A DNA stretch of 34,438 bases from Oscillospiraceae bacterium (GTDB taxonomy: Bacteria; Bacillota; Clostridia; Oscillospirales; Oscillospiraceae). The DNA lies in the NCBI GenBank assembly GCA_017457285.1, contig JAFTHT010000048.1:1-34438 (forward strand), read 5' to 3'. The notes under the pieces are model-generated. The model searched no databases and was not told where the DNA came from. It was given only the letters and a program-made list of their open reading frames with translations. This document shows, in pieces, positions 8,072 through 16,202 of the stretch. Numbering within the stretch: the stretch's first letter is position 1; each line of letters starts with the position of its first letter. The translations under genes and the position numbers were made by a program.

Positions 8072-8752
8072 ATGGCTAAATTTCATTCTATCGCCATCGA
8101 TGGCCCCGCCGGGGCCGGTAAAAGCACCATTGCCAAGCGCCTGGCCAAGGAGCTGAACTTCGTGTATGTGGATACCGGTGCCATTTACCGCACCGTGGCC
8201 TATTTCCTGGATCTGCTGGGCATCAGCCCCAAGGATGTGGACGGCGTGGAGCGTTACATCGACGAGCTGACCATCGAAATCGAGTACGATGAAAACGGCA
8301 CCCAGCATATGATTATGAACGGCATGGATGTATCCGGCGAGATTCGCACCCAGGATATTTCCCAGAAGGCCTCCCTGGTCTCTGCCCATGCGGTTGTCCG
8401 GGAGATGCTGCTGGATATGCAGCGGGATGTGGCCAAGAAGCACAATGTCATCATGGATGGCCGGGATATCGGCACTGTGGTGCTGCCCAAAGCGGATGTA
8501 AAAATTTTCCTCACCGCCGACCCGGCAGTCCGGGCCCAGCGCCGGTATGAGGAGCTGATTGCCAAGGGCCAGAAGGCTCAGCTTCCCACCATCCTGAAGG
8601 AAATCGAGCAGCGGGACTATCAGGATACCCACCGCCCCATCGCCCCCCTGAAGCAGGCCAAGGATGCGGTCAAGGTGGATACCTCCGCCCTGGACATTGA
8701 AGGGGTCGTGTCTGCTATCAAGCAAATCGTGGCGGAGAAGCTGGGCCTATGA
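8072..8752 (+). CDS. cmk: Cytidylate kinase
   Basis: 226 residues. Phosphorylates CMP and dCMP with ATP. The P-loop GPAGAGKST is at 11-19, the VDTGAIYR substrate segment at 33-40, and DGRDIGT at 129-135 is the CMP-binding and lid signature. AAGAAGGA precedes ATG 8072. The cmk to ispH to rpsA order is common in Firmicutes, and the stop overlaps ispH-rpsA by 4 bases. Confidence 0.96.
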   Translation: MAKFHSIAIDGPAGAGKSTIAKRLAKELNFVYVDTGAIYRTVAYFLDLLGISPKDVDGVERYIDELTIEIEYDENGTQHMIMNGMDVSGEIRTQDISQKASLVSAHAVVREMLLDMQRDVAKKHNVIMDGRDIGTVVLPKADVKIFLTADPAVRAQRRYEELIAKGQKAQLPTILKEIEQRDYQDTHRPIAPLKQAKDAVKVDTSALDIEGVVSAIKQIVAEKLGL

Positions 8753-10701
8753 GTGTCATCGTCGCGAAAAACGCCGGATTCTGCTTCGGCGTGTCCCGGG
8801 CGGTGGAGCTGGTGGAGCAGTCCGCCGGAGAGGGGAAACGGGTCGTGACCCTGGGGCCCATCATCCATAACCGCCATGTGGTGAATAAATTTGAAGCCCT
8901 TGGGGTCAAGGTCATCAATTCCCCCGCCGAGGCGGAGAAGGGCATGACCGTTATCATCCGCTCCCACGGCGTGACCAAGGCGGTCATCGATGCCCTGGAG
9001 GCGCGGGGGGTGGAAATCATCGATGCCACCTGTCCCTTCGTCAAGCGAATCCACGGCATCGTGGCTAAAGCCAGGGAAGAGGGGAAGCTGCCGGTGATTA
9101 TCGGTACCCGCTCCCACCCAGAGGTGGAGGGCATCGCCGGCTGGTGTGACGACTGCCGCATCTTCGAAAACCCCGAAGAACTGCTCCAGTGGGCAAATTC
9201 CGGGGAGATTTCTCCAGAAACTCCCATTTGCATGGTCTCCCAGACCACTTCTACGGAAGCTCTCTGGAAAAAATGTTGCGAAATCGCAAAAAAACAGTTT
9301 ACTAACTTGAAAATCTTTGATACAATATGCAGAGCGACGGAATTTCGGCAGGGGGAAGCGGCTGTGCTCAGCGCATCCTGTCAGGCCATGGTTGTGGTGG
9401 GGGACCCCACCAGTTCCAATACGGGCCGCCTCGCAATGATTTGCCGGGAGCATTGCCCCCGGGTGGCTCTGGTGGACAATGCCGCCGAGCTGGCCCCCGC
9501 TTTCTTCAAAGGGGTCACCCACGTTGGAATCACGGCCGGTGCATCCACACCGGCGTGGATAATAAAGGAGGTCAATAAGACTATGAGCGAAATTACTAAT
9601 GTTGAGGCTGTACAGGAGGAGAACTTTGCAGAGCTTCTGGAACAGTCCATCAAGACTTTAAATACAGGAGACAAGGTTATCGGCATCGTTACCGGCATCG
9701 GCAACACCGAAGTCCAGGTTGATCTGGGCACCAAGCACGCCGGTTACATTCCTTATGATGAAGTCAGCACCGATCCCTCTGTCAAGCCCGAGGACATCCT
9801 GAAGGTTGGCGACGAGATCGAGGTCTTCGTGGTTCGTGTCAACGACCAGGAGGGCACTGTTCAGCTGTCCAAGAAGAAGCTGGACGGCATGAAGGTTTGG
9901 GACGAGATGGCTACCTACGTGGAGGAGAAGACCACCATCGAGGGCGTCATCACCGAGGACAACAAGGGCGGCCTGGTGGCCAATGTCAAGGGCGTTCGTG
10001 TGTTCATCCCCGCTTCCCAGTCCGGCATCGCCAAGGGCGGCGACATGACCAGCCTGAAGGGCCAGACCGTGAAGCTGAAGGTCACCGAGGTCAACCGTGC
10101 CCGCCGTCGTGTCATCGGCTCCATCCGTGCCGTTACCTCCGAGGAGCGTAAGGCCAACCGTGAGAAGATCTGGGCCGAGATCGAGGTCGGTGCCAAGTAC
10201 CACGGCGTGGTGAAGTCCCTGACTTCCTACGGCGCTTTCGTGGATATCGGCGGCGTGGACGGCATGGTCCATGTTTCCGAGCTGAGCTGGAACCGCATCA
10301 AGACCCCCGCCGATGTTGTGAAGGTTGGCGACGAGATCGATGTTTACGTCATCTCCTTCGATCCCGAGAAGCACAAGATTTCTCTGGGCTACAAGACCGC
10401 TGAGATGAACCCCTGGAACCAGTTCATGAGCAAGTACGCTGTTGGCGACGTTGTGGATGCCAAGATCGTCAAGCTGATGACCTTCGGCGCCTTCGCTGAG
10501 ATCATCCCCGGCGTTGACGGCCTGATCCACATCTCCCAGATCGCTGACCGCCGCATCGGCAAGCCCGAGGATGTGCTGGCTGAGGGCCAGGATGTCCAGG
10601 TCAAGATCACCGATGTGGACGCCGAGAACAAGCGCATCTCCCTGTCCATCCGTGCTCTGCTGGAGGAAGCTCCCGCTGAGGATGTCGAGGACGCCGAGTA
10701 A
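8749..10701 (+). CDS. ispH-rpsA: IspH (HMBPP reductase) fused to ribosomal protein S1
   Basis: 650 residues with two parts. Residues 1-277 are IspH (LytB), the iron-sulfur enzyme making IPP and DMAPP at the end of the MEP pathway; the cluster cysteines are Cys12 (GFCFGV), Cys95 (DATCPF) and Cys194 (TICRATEFRQGEA), with substrate-binding His in HNRHV, RSHG and RSHPEV. Residues 279-650 are S1 with four S1 RNA-binding domains at about 307-376, 394-461, 481-549 and 566-636. This fusion is known in Clostridia. An internal ribosome binding site AAAGGAGGT (9564-9572) and ATG 9583 lie in frame exactly at the S1 start, so free S1 may also be made. The S1 half also looks more codon-biased than the IspH half. 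A terminator follows. Confidence 0.95.
   Translation: MSVIVAKNAGFCFGVSRAVELVEQSAGEGKRVVTLGPIIHNRHVVNKFEALGVKVINSPAEAEKGMTVIIRSHGVTKAVIDALEARGVEIIDATCPFVKRIHGIVAKAREEGKLPVIIGTRSHPEVEGIAGWCDDCRIFENPEELLQWANSGEISPETPICMVSQTTSTEALWKKCCEIAKKQFTNLKIFDTICRATEFRQGEAAVLSASCQAMVVVGDPTSSNTGRLAMICREHCPRVALVDNAAELAPAFFKGVTHVGITAGASTPAWIIKEVNKTMSEITNVEAVQEENFAELLEQSIKTLNTGDKVIGIVTGIGNTEVQVDLGTKHAGYIPYDEVSTDPSVKPEDILKVGDEIEVFVVRVNDQEGTVQLSKKKLDGMKVWDEMATYVEEKTTIEGVITEDNKGGLVANVKGVRVFIPASQSGIAKGGDMTSLKGQTVKLKVTEVNRARRRVIGSIRAVTSEERKANREKIWAEIEVGAKYHGVVKSLTSYGAFVDIGGVDGMVHVSELSWNRIKTPADVVKVGDEIDVYVISFDPEKHKISLGYKTAEMNPWNQFMSKYAVGDVVDAKIVKLMTFGAFAEIIPGVDGLIHISQIADRRIGKPEDVLAEGQDVQVKITDVDAENKRISLSIRALLEEAPAEDVEDAE
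9564..9585 (+). promoter_or_regulatory. Internal Shine-Dalgarno and start codon for free S1
   Basis: AAAGGAGGT at 9564-9572 is close to the best possible Shine-Dalgarno match. It is followed after 10 bases by ATG 9583, in frame with ispH-rpsA (Met279). Translation from here gives MSEITNVEAV and a complete 372-residue four-domain S1. Inference: ribosomes could start here independently of the IspH half. Confidence 0.65.
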
Positions 10702-10708
10702 TAAGGCC

Positions 10709-10745
10709 CATACCGGGGCTGGCACAGTGCCGGCCCCGGTATTTG
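10709..10745 (+). terminator. Terminator after ispH-rpsA
   Basis: A long GC-rich hairpin: ATACCGGGGC (10710-10719) pairs with GCCCCGGTAT (10733-10742), with an inner GGCAC/GTGCC helix. The T run after it is short, so termination may be partial and may feed the small genes that follow. Confidence 0.75.
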
Positions 10746-10768
10746 CGTAACAGAAGGAGTGATGAGGA

Positions 10769-10977
10769 ATGAAAAGGTCACAGATAATCGCCGCTTTTGG
10801 GTCTGCGGCCCTGTGGCTGCTTGCCGGTGTGATATTGGTATGCTCCAAAGGGAACGTTATTGCGGGGATCTGCTTTTTTTCCTTGGCGCACTATGGCTGG
10901 GGAAAGCCATATATATGCTGAGGCAGAATCGCCGCAATTACAATAAAACGGAAATTGAGGTCGAAAAGAATGGTTAA
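10769..10977 (+). pseudogene. Small membrane protein gene with a frameshift in a T7 run
   Basis: ATG 10769 has AGGAG about 9 bases upstream and begins MKRSQIIAAFGSAALWLL, a hydrophobic helix. In this frame it stops at 10919-10921 (50 residues). The frame one base back stays open to TAA 10975-10977 and continues sensibly as FFLGALWLGKAIYML and then NRRNYNKTEIEVEKNG, a second hydrophobic helix and a charged tail. The switch falls in the seven-T run at 10874-10880; one extra T would join both into a protein of about 69 residues with two membrane segments. It may be a real frameshift, phase-variable, read by slippage, or an assembly error. The downstream frame overlaps the start of the Dabb gene by 8 bases, as expected if it is translated. 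The family was not recognised. Confidence 0.6.
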
Positions 10978-11254
10978 ACACATTGTTGCGTATACATTCA
11001 AGGAAGGGATAGACAAGAATGCTTCTGTGAAGCTGATCGGCTCTCTGTTGGAGCCCCTGGTGGGGAAGATTCCCGGCCTGCTGGCCATGGAGATCCGCAG
11101 CTGCTTCCAGGGCGGGATGGATTACTGCCTGTATTCCGAGTTTGAGAGCCGCCAGGCTCTGATCGATTATGCGGAGCATCCTCTCCATCTGGCGGCTAAG
11201 GAGCAATTCTTCCACTTGCTGAGCAGTCGTGTGGCAGCGGATTATGAGGTGTAA
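10970..11254 (+). CDS. Dabb (stress-responsive A/B barrel) domain protein
   Basis: 94 residues starting MVKHIVAYTF. The pattern of an early VKHIV strand, then LVGKIPGLLAMEI, YCLYSEFES and YAEHPLHLAAKE matches the dimeric alpha-beta barrel (Dabb) family. In other bacteria these are small cytoplasmic proteins of mostly unknown substrate. ATG 10970 is preferred over an upstream in-frame start at 10955 because GAGG at 10957-10960 is well spaced and MVKHIV is the family start. It lies 3 bases upstream of the ACT-domain gene. Confidence 0.8.
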   Translation: MVKHIVAYTFKEGIDKNASVKLIGSLLEPLVGKIPGLLAMEIRSCFQGGMDYCLYSEFESRQALIDYAEHPLHLAAKEQFFHLLSSRVAADYEV

Positions 11255-11257
11255 ACG

Positions 11258-11527
11258 ATGAAAGCAGTAGTCACCGTCGTAGGCAAGGACAGGGTTGGCA
11301 TCATTGCCAATGTGTGCCTGGAGCTTGCCAAGTATCAAATCAATGTGCTGGACATCAGCCAGACCGTCATGCAGGGGTATTTTACGATGATGATGGTGGT
11401 GGATGTGTCCGGCTGTAACGTCCCTCTGGCAGAGCTGTGCAAAGCAATGGATGCCAAGGGTCAGGAAATGGGACTGTCCATCCGTGTCCAGCGGGAGGAC
11501 ATCTTTGAAGCCATGCACCGGGTGTGA
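11258..11527 (+). CDS. ACT domain-containing protein (UPF0237 family)
   Basis: 89 residues forming a single ACT domain: KAVVTVVGKDRVGIIANV at the N-terminus, then INVLDISQTVM and FTMMMVVDV. ACT domains bind amino acids or other small ligands and regulate partner enzymes. The family is typically encoded beside UPF0210, as here (8 bases upstream), so it is likely the sensor or regulatory partner of that protein. GAGGTG precedes ATG 11258. Confidence 0.9.
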   Translation: MKAVVTVVGKDRVGIIANVCLELAKYQINVLDISQTVMQGYFTMMMVVDVSGCNVPLAELCKAMDAKGQEMGLSIRVQREDIFEAMHRV

Positions 11528-11535
11528 GGTAGCTT

Positions 11536-12894
11536 ATGCTGAGTCAAAAGGATATTTTGCAGACCCAGGATATGATCGATAAGCGGCACCTGGATATCCG
11601 CACCATCACCATGGGCATTTCACTGCTGGACTGTTCGGATACGGATGTGAATGTTTGCGCTCAGAAGATTTATGAGAAAATCTGCCGCCGGGCGGAGAAT
11701 CTGGTCCGTGTGGGTCAGGATATTGAGTGGGAATTTGGCATTCCCATCGTGAACAAGCGGATTTCCGTCACCCCCATTTCTTTGGTGGGTGCCGCTTGCC
11801 GGGAGGATTCTCTGGTGCCCCTGGCCATCGCCATGGATAAGGCGGCGAAGGAAGTGGGCGTCAATTTCATCGGGGGCTTCTCGGCGCTGGTCCAGAAGGG
11901 CTGCACCGATAGCGACTGGAAGCTGATTCGCTCCATTCCTGAAGCCATGCGCCAGACGGAGCGGGTATGCGCCAGCGTCAATGTGGGCTCCACCAAGGCT
12001 GGCATCAATATGGATGCGGTTGCGGAAATGGGCCGAATTATTAAAAAAACCGCCGAATTAACGGCGGATAACGATGGCTTGGGCTGTGCGAAGTTGGTGG
12101 TTTTCGCCAATGCGGTGGAGGATAACCCCTTCATGGCCGGTGCCTTCCACGGCGTGGGCGAGTCGGAGTGCGTTCTGAATGTGGGCGTGTCCGGCCCCGG
12201 CGTTGTGTACCATGCCCTGCAAAGCGTTAAGGGCCAGCCCTTTGATGTGGTGGCGGAAACCATCAAAAAGACCGCTTTCCGGATTACCAGAATGGGCCAA
12301 ATCGTAGGTGTGGAGGCATCCAAGCGGCTGAATGTGCCCTTCGGTATCGTGGACCTGAGCCTGGCGCCTACCCCTGCGGTGGGTGATAGCGTGGCCCGGA
12401 TTCTGGAGGAAATGGGCCTGGAGGTCTGCGGCACCCATGGAACAACCGCCGCTCTGGCGCTCCTGAACGATGCCGTCAAAAAGGGTGGCGTCATGGCATC
12501 CAACCACGTTGGTGGCCTGTCCGGCGCCTTTATTCCGGTGTCCGAGGACGAGGGCATGATTGCCGCCGCTGAGGCCGGTGTCCTGGCCCTGGATAAGCTG
12601 GAGGCCATGACCTGTGTCTGTTCCGTGGGTCTGGATATGATTGCGGTCCCCGGCGATACCTCCGCTGCCACCATTTCCGCGATTATTGCGGACGAGGCGG
12701 CCATCGGCATGGTCAATACCAAAACTACCGCTGTCCGCATCATCCCCGCCCCCGGCAAGGTGGTGGGCGACCGAGTAGAAATGGGCGGCCTGCTGGGCAG
12801 TGCCCCGGTGATGCCCGTCCACGACCAATCGGCGGAACAATTCATCGCCCGCGGCGGCCGCATCCCGGCTCCGCTGCAGAGTTTGAAGAACTAA
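11536..12894 (+). CDS. UPF0210 family protein (DUF711)
   Basis: 452 residues, the full length for UPF0210/DUF711. Characteristic segments include [14 protein letters not shown] near residue 20, [41 protein letters not shown] and [16 protein letters not shown]. The fold is related to glycyl-radical-type barrels, but no reaction is established for the family. It forms a pair with the ACT-domain gene upstream. A palindromic repeat element begins 9 bases after its stop in place of an ordinary terminator. Confidence 0.9.
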   Translation: MLSQKDILQTQDMIDKRHLDIRTITMGISLLDCSDTDVNVCAQKIYEKICRRAENLVRVGQDIEWEFGIPIVNKRISVTPISLVGAACREDSLVPLAIAMDKAAKEVGVNFIGGFSALVQKGCTDSDWKLIRSIPEAMRQTERVCASVNVGSTKAGINMDAVAEMGRIIKKTAELTADNDGLGCAKLVVFANAVEDNPFMAGAFHGVGESECVLNVGVSGPGVVYHALQSVKGQPFDVVAETIKKTAFRITRMGQIVGVEASKRLNVPFGIVDLSLAPTPAVGDSVARILEEMGLEVCGTHGTTAALALLNDAVKKGGVMASNHVGGLSGAFIPVSEDEGMIAAAEAGVLALDKLEAMTCVCSVGLDMIAVPGDTSAATISAIIADEAAIGMVNTKTTAVRIIPAPGKVVGDRVEMGGLLGSAPVMPVHDQSAEQFIARGGRIPAPLQSLKN

Positions 12895-12902
12895 AAAATA
12901 GA

Positions 12903-13000
12903 ATGTCATTGCGAGACCAGTCGGCAGACTGGTCGTGGCAATCTCCTGGTTTTTGAAACTTGTGAGATTGTCGCGGGGTTTACACCCCTCGCAATGACAT
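12903..13000. repeat. Palindromic repeat element, copy 2
   Basis: 98 bp with perfect 13-bp inverted ends ATGTCATTGCGAG (12903-12915) and CTCGCAATGACAT (12988-13000), the same ends as the element at 2152-2328. It also keeps the inner pair GTGGCAATCTC (12935-12945) and an imperfect GAGATTGTCGC, plus a small hairpin ACCAGTC-GGCA-GACTGGT (12916-12933). It separates two convergent genes and could act as a bidirectional terminator. Confidence 0.85.
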
Positions 13001-13002
13001 TT

Positions 13003-13239
13003 TTATATATGAATTTTCCCTTGCTTCCGCCGTTTATCCGGCTCCGTCCCCAGAAAATAATCCGCCGAAACATTATAAAACCGGCAAAGGGTCACCAAAT
13101 GCCGAATGGGCATCTCATTAGCCCCACGCTCATATCGGGCGTACATGGTCTGAGAAGTCCCCAGAACCTGCGCGATCTGCGCCTGGGTCAAATCGTTATC
13201 TTCTCTTAATCCTCTGATAATTTCAATAAACGTCCTCAC
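13003..13239 (-). CDS. XRE-family helix-turn-helix transcriptional regulator
   Basis: 78 residues. The Cro/C1-type HTH is clear: LREDNDLTQAQIAQVLGTSQTMYARYERGANEMPIRHLVTLCRFYNVSADYFLG, then a basic tail. It is a small DNA-binding repressor-like protein with no extra domain. GTG 13239 is the chosen start, with AAAGGAG about 10 bases upstream; the ATG between them stops after three codons. The open frame extends further upstream but would run through the promoter region. It is divergent from the lipoprotein gene and likely controls the shared intergenic region. Confidence 0.85.
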   Translation of the reverse strand: MRTFIEIIRGLREDNDLTQAQIAQVLGTSQTMYARYERGANEMPIRHLVTLCRFYNVSADYFLGTEPDKRRKQGKIHI

Positions 13240-13280
13240 TTGGCCATCACTCCTTTGAAAGTATGCCCATAGTGTAGCAA

Positions 13281-13326
13281 AGTAAAGATATTTACTATTG
13301 ACTTTAGTAAAGAAGTTTATTAAAAT
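13281..13326 (+). promoter_or_regulatory. Promoter and operator-like half sites upstream of the lipoprotein gene
   Basis: TTGACT (13298-13303) and TAAAAT (13321-13326) are 17 bases apart. Three half sites of one motif overlap it: AGTAAA (13281-13286), TTTACT (13291-13296) and AGTAAA (13306-13311). TTTACTA/TAGTAAA forms a perfect 7-bp inverted repeat around the -35 box. The divergent XRE regulator is the natural candidate to bind here; this is inference. Confidence 0.65.
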
Positions 13327-13357
13327 TATTGTATTCCAAATAAGAGGAGGAAACGAA

Positions 13358-14575
13358 ATGAAAAAATTAACAGCACTTCTGGTGGCGCTACTGATGCTTT
13401 TGGCCCTTCTGGCCGGCTGTGACAATGGCGCACCGGAGCAGAAGGAAACGGAGAAGCCCGACAAGGCAACATCTTCTAATGAGGAACCTTCTAAAGAAAC
13501 CGACCCGACAATTCCGGAGGAATCGAAGCCTGATGCAACAGAACCGACGAATCCTCCAGAAAGTAAACTGGAAAAGTTGGAGGGTGATATCTATCGCGCA
13601 TCCGATTTCTCGGAAGGTTTGGCTGTTGTGGTAGTTGGCGGGAGAAACGGCCGGGGCTGTGTGATCAATAAGGCCGGTGAAATTGTATTTGATTTGCCTT
13701 TCGCGATTGAAAACAGCTATATTGTAACCGGCTGTCAGTTCTATGATGGATATATGGCGATCAATGGCGGAATCTGCGATAAAAACGGTAATTTTACGTA
13801 TCCTGAGGATGTGGGGGCCACTAACTTCTACACCGTTGGCCTGGAAGGTGGATATGTGATTGCTGAGGTGGTAGAGGCAACCTTTGACTCGACAAAAAAA
13901 TCCCTTGGTATTCTCAATACGGATTTTGAATGGGTGGTAGAACCTTCGGAGGAAATTCATAGTGCGTTGTCCGACGAATATGGTAATCTGAAATTTTTTG
14001 TTGCCATGAATACCGATGACTATTATCATGAGGGATTTGTGTATGTACATGATTTGGACGTATTCCTTGAGATGGATACGGGCCGCATTTTAACCGCACA
14101 AGAGGCACCTTACGCCCATCCTTCGAAATCGTGGGATGTGGCCTCCAATGGAACCTACTGGGATGTAAATGATGAAATAACATTGGATATTTCTTCGTAT
14201 GACACCATTAGCCATTGTTCAGCCTTTGAAAATGGTTTGGCGCGTGTCGTATTCAAAAATGCGGCGGCAGGAATGAGCTTCTTTACTCTTATCGATGAGA
14301 AGGGGGAATTCCTGTTTGAGCCAGTAGATTTCGGAAATAGCACTGCGTGGGTGAAGACAGATGGAGAAACGATTCTTGTGTCCACAACAATTTCTGGCGA
14401 AAGAGTAAAAATGAAGAGCTATGATATGAATGGTAATCTGATTGCTGAGTTTGATACCGATAGCATTGGGGTTTATAGTGTATCGATTCGTGATGGTGTA
14501 ATTCAGATTGAAGGTGGATACAGTTATAGTAATTATGTTTGGTTCTACACCCCTGAATTTGAACCCCTGTTCTGA
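13358..14575 (+). CDS. Lipoprotein with WG-like repeats
   Basis: 405 residues. A type II signal peptide ends in the lipobox LLAG-Cys21, so the protein is probably anchored outside the membrane. Residues about 25-70 are a Glu/Pro/Thr/Lys-rich spacer. The rest resembles WG-repeat proteins: blocks like FSEGLAVVVV...CVINKAGEIVFDLP and FENGLARVVF...FTLIDEKGEFLFEPV. Function is unknown. GAGGAGG lies 7 bases before ATG 13358. The gene looks more AT-rich than its neighbours, as does the divergent XRE gene, so the pair may have been acquired together. Confidence 0.8.
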   Translation: MKKLTALLVALLMLLALLAGCDNGAPEQKETEKPDKATSSNEEPSKETDPTIPEESKPDATEPTNPPESKLEKLEGDIYRASDFSEGLAVVVVGGRNGRGCVINKAGEIVFDLPFAIENSYIVTGCQFYDGYMAINGGICDKNGNFTYPEDVGATNFYTVGLEGGYVIAEVVEATFDSTKKSLGILNTDFEWVVEPSEEIHSALSDEYGNLKFFVAMNTDDYYHEGFVYVHDLDVFLEMDTGRILTAQEAPYAHPSKSWDVASNGTYWDVNDEITLDISSYDTISHCSAFENGLARVVFKNAAAGMSFFTLIDEKGEFLFEPVDFGNSTAWVKTDGETILVSTTISGERVKMKSYDMNGNLIAEFDTDSIGVYSVSIRDGVIQIEGGYSYSNYVWFYTPEFEPLF

Positions 14576-14583
14576 TAGAAAAG

Positions 14584-14612
14584 GCCCTGCCGGGATTCCG
14601 GCAGGGCTGTTG
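14584..14612. terminator. Bidirectional terminator between lipoprotein gene and yebC
   Basis: A perfect 10-bp stem GCCCTGCCGG (14584-14593) with CCGGCAGGGC (14598-14607) and a GATT loop, with T-rich sequence on the plus side and an A-rich lead (T-rich on the minus strand) on the other. It lies between convergent genes. Confidence 0.8.
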
Positions 14613-14620
14613 TTATGAGA

Positions 14621-15352
14621 TTATTCCTGTTCCCAGTTGTGCCAGATGTTTTGGACATCGTCGTCATCTTCCATGATGTCGATGAGCTTTTCCATCAGGG
14701 CGATGTGTTCTTCGGTCTCCAGCTTCTGGTAGTTCTGGGGGACCATTTCAATCTGGGCGGAGACGAAGGTGTATTTGCTCAGGTTGGCCACAACGTCGTT
14801 GAAGTCGTCGGGCTGGGTGTAGATGGTGAAGACGTCACCGTCGGCTTCGAAATCGTCGGCGCCGGCCTCCATGGCGTCCATCATGACTTCCTCTTCGTCC
14901 AGCTCCTCCTCGGAGTTATCGATGACCAGCACGCCCTTCTTGTCGAAGCTCCAGCTGACGCAGCCGGAGGCGCCCAGGTTGCCGCCGAACTTGTCGAAGT
15001 GGTGGCGCATGGAGCCTGCGGTGCGGTTGCGGTTGTCGGTCATGGTCTCAACGATCACCGCCACGCCGCCGGGGCCGTAGCCTTCGTAGGTGATGGATTC
15101 GTAGTTGTCGCCGCCGCCGGCACCGGCCGCCTTCTCCAGGCAGCGCTTGATGTTGTCGTTGGGCATATTGGCGGCCTTGGCCTTGGTGATGACGGTGGCC
15201 AGCCGGGAGTTGTTGGCGGGGTCGGTGATGCCGCCGCCCTCCTTCACCGCCACGATCAGCTCCTTGGCGATCTTGGTGAAGGCCGCGGCACGCTTGGCGT
15301 CCTGCGCGCCCTTGGTTTTTTGGATGTTATGCCATTTGGAATGTCCGGACAT
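14621..15352 (-). CDS. yebC: YebC/PmpR family protein (transcriptional regulator or translation factor)
   Basis: 243 residues. It begins with the diagnostic MSGHSKWHNIQKTKGAQDAK, followed by AKELIVAVKEGGG, ANMPNDNIKRCLEKA and YEGYGPGGVAVIVE, and has an acidic C-terminal third. Family members were described as DNA-binding regulators; recent work on bacterial YebC links some to translation of proline stretches, so the exact role is open. A ribosome binding site (AAGGGAAG) and a promoter at 15386-15414 precede it, so it is its own unit behind the nif3-like gene. Confidence 0.95.
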   Translation of the reverse strand: MSGHSKWHNIQKTKGAQDAKRAAAFTKIAKELIVAVKEGGGITDPANNSRLATVITKAKAANMPNDNIKRCLEKAAGAGGGDNYESITYEGYGPGGVAVIVETMTDNRNRTAGSMRHHFDKFGGNLGASGCVSWSFDKKGVLVIDNSEEELDEEEVMMDAMEAGADDFEADGDVFTIYTQPDDFNDVVANLSKYTFVSAQIEMVPQNYQKLETEEHIALMEKLIDIMEDDDDVQNIWHNWEQE

Positions 15353-15385
15353 AAGTATTTCTTCCCTTCAAAAATTATCTGATAT

Positions 15386-15414
15386 ATTTTAGCACTTCGC
15401 GCCGAAAAAATCAA
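15386..15414 (-). promoter_or_regulatory. Promoter of yebC
   Basis: On the minus strand TTGATT (15409-15414) and TAAAAT (15386-15391) are separated by 17 bases. The -35 box overlaps the stop codon of the nif3-like gene. Confidence 0.7.
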
Positions 15415-16202
15415 TAGAATTTCATGCAGTCGCTGTGTTTTTCGGAAATTTTAACCTGGATTTCCGGAAATGCGGCGGCAATTTTTTCCGCCAGCACCGC
15501 CACGATGGGGTTTTCTGTGTGGAAATGCCCCGCATCGATCAGGTTCAGCTCCGCTTCTTTGGCATCCCAGAACTGGTTGTACTTCACATCGGCAGTGACG
15601 AAGGTGTCGCACCCGGCCCTCACCGCGTCCATCAGTTCGCTGGCGCAGGCACCGCCGCCCACGGCCACCTTGCGGACAGCCTTGCCGCCGCTGACATACC
15701 GCAGACCGTCACAGTGCAGTCCTTCCTTCACAGCGGAAAGAAAGCTGTCCAACGTCTGCGCTTCCACATGGCCGCACCGCAGCAGACCCCACTGCCGGCC
15801 CTGTTCATCGGTGCCTGTGGGGTTGATGACCTGAATGGTTTCAAGACCAAGCATCTGGGCCAGCCGGTCATTGACCCCACCGGGAGCGCAGTCCAGATTG
15901 GTGTGAGCGTTGATGGCGCTGATGTCGTTTTTGCAAAGAAAAGCGATGGAACGGCCAAGGCTGGTGCCGTCCGTTACTGCTTTGATGGGCTGGAAAATCA
16001 GGGGATGGTGGGTCACAATCAGGTCGGCACCCATCTCCTTGGCCTCATGGCAAACGTGTTCAAAAGGATCCAGTGCCACCAAAATTTTGCTGACTTTTTG
16101 CGTGCTGCTGCCGCAAAGCAGCCCCACATTGTCCCAGTCCATTTTCATGGAGCGGGGAGCAAGTGTTTCCAGAAATGTTAGGATTTCACCCACGTTCGCC
16201 AT
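15411..16202 (-). CDS. Nif3-like dinuclear metal centre protein
   Basis: 263 residues, the short class without the inserted PII-like domain. Metal ligands are visible: His65-His66 in THHPLIF, Asp104 in HTNLD, and GHFHTEN near the C-terminus. Members form toroidal hexamers; some are proposed GTP cyclohydrolase 1 type 2 or YbgI-like hydrolases, but the activity is not settled. The start overlaps the end of trmK by 17 bases, and the trmK plus nif3 pairing is standard in Firmicutes. Confidence 0.92.
   Translation of the reverse strand: MANVGEILTFLETLAPRSMKMDWDNVGLLCGSSTQKVSKILVALDPFEHVCHEAKEMGADLIVTHHPLIFQPIKAVTDGTSLGRSIAFLCKNDISAINAHTNLDCAPGGVNDRLAQMLGLETIQVINPTGTDEQGRQWGLLRCGHVEAQTLDSFLSAVKEGLHCDGLRYVSGGKAVRKVAVGGGACASELMDAVRAGCDTFVTADVKYNQFWDAKEAELNLIDAGHFHTENPIVAVLAEKIAAAFPEIQVKISEKHSDCMKFY

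Noticed and set aside
9658..10848. Minus-strand open frame opposite the S1 region
   Set aside because: S1 codon bias produces it; its Leu/Gly/Asp/His-rich translation has no domain and no ribosome binding site.
10759..10977. The GTG-initiated 72-residue frame as an intact gene
   Set aside because: Its N-terminal part lacks sense (hydrophilic, Cys/Arg-rich) and the ATG at 10769 in the other frame has the better ribosome binding site; a frameshifted gene explains both.
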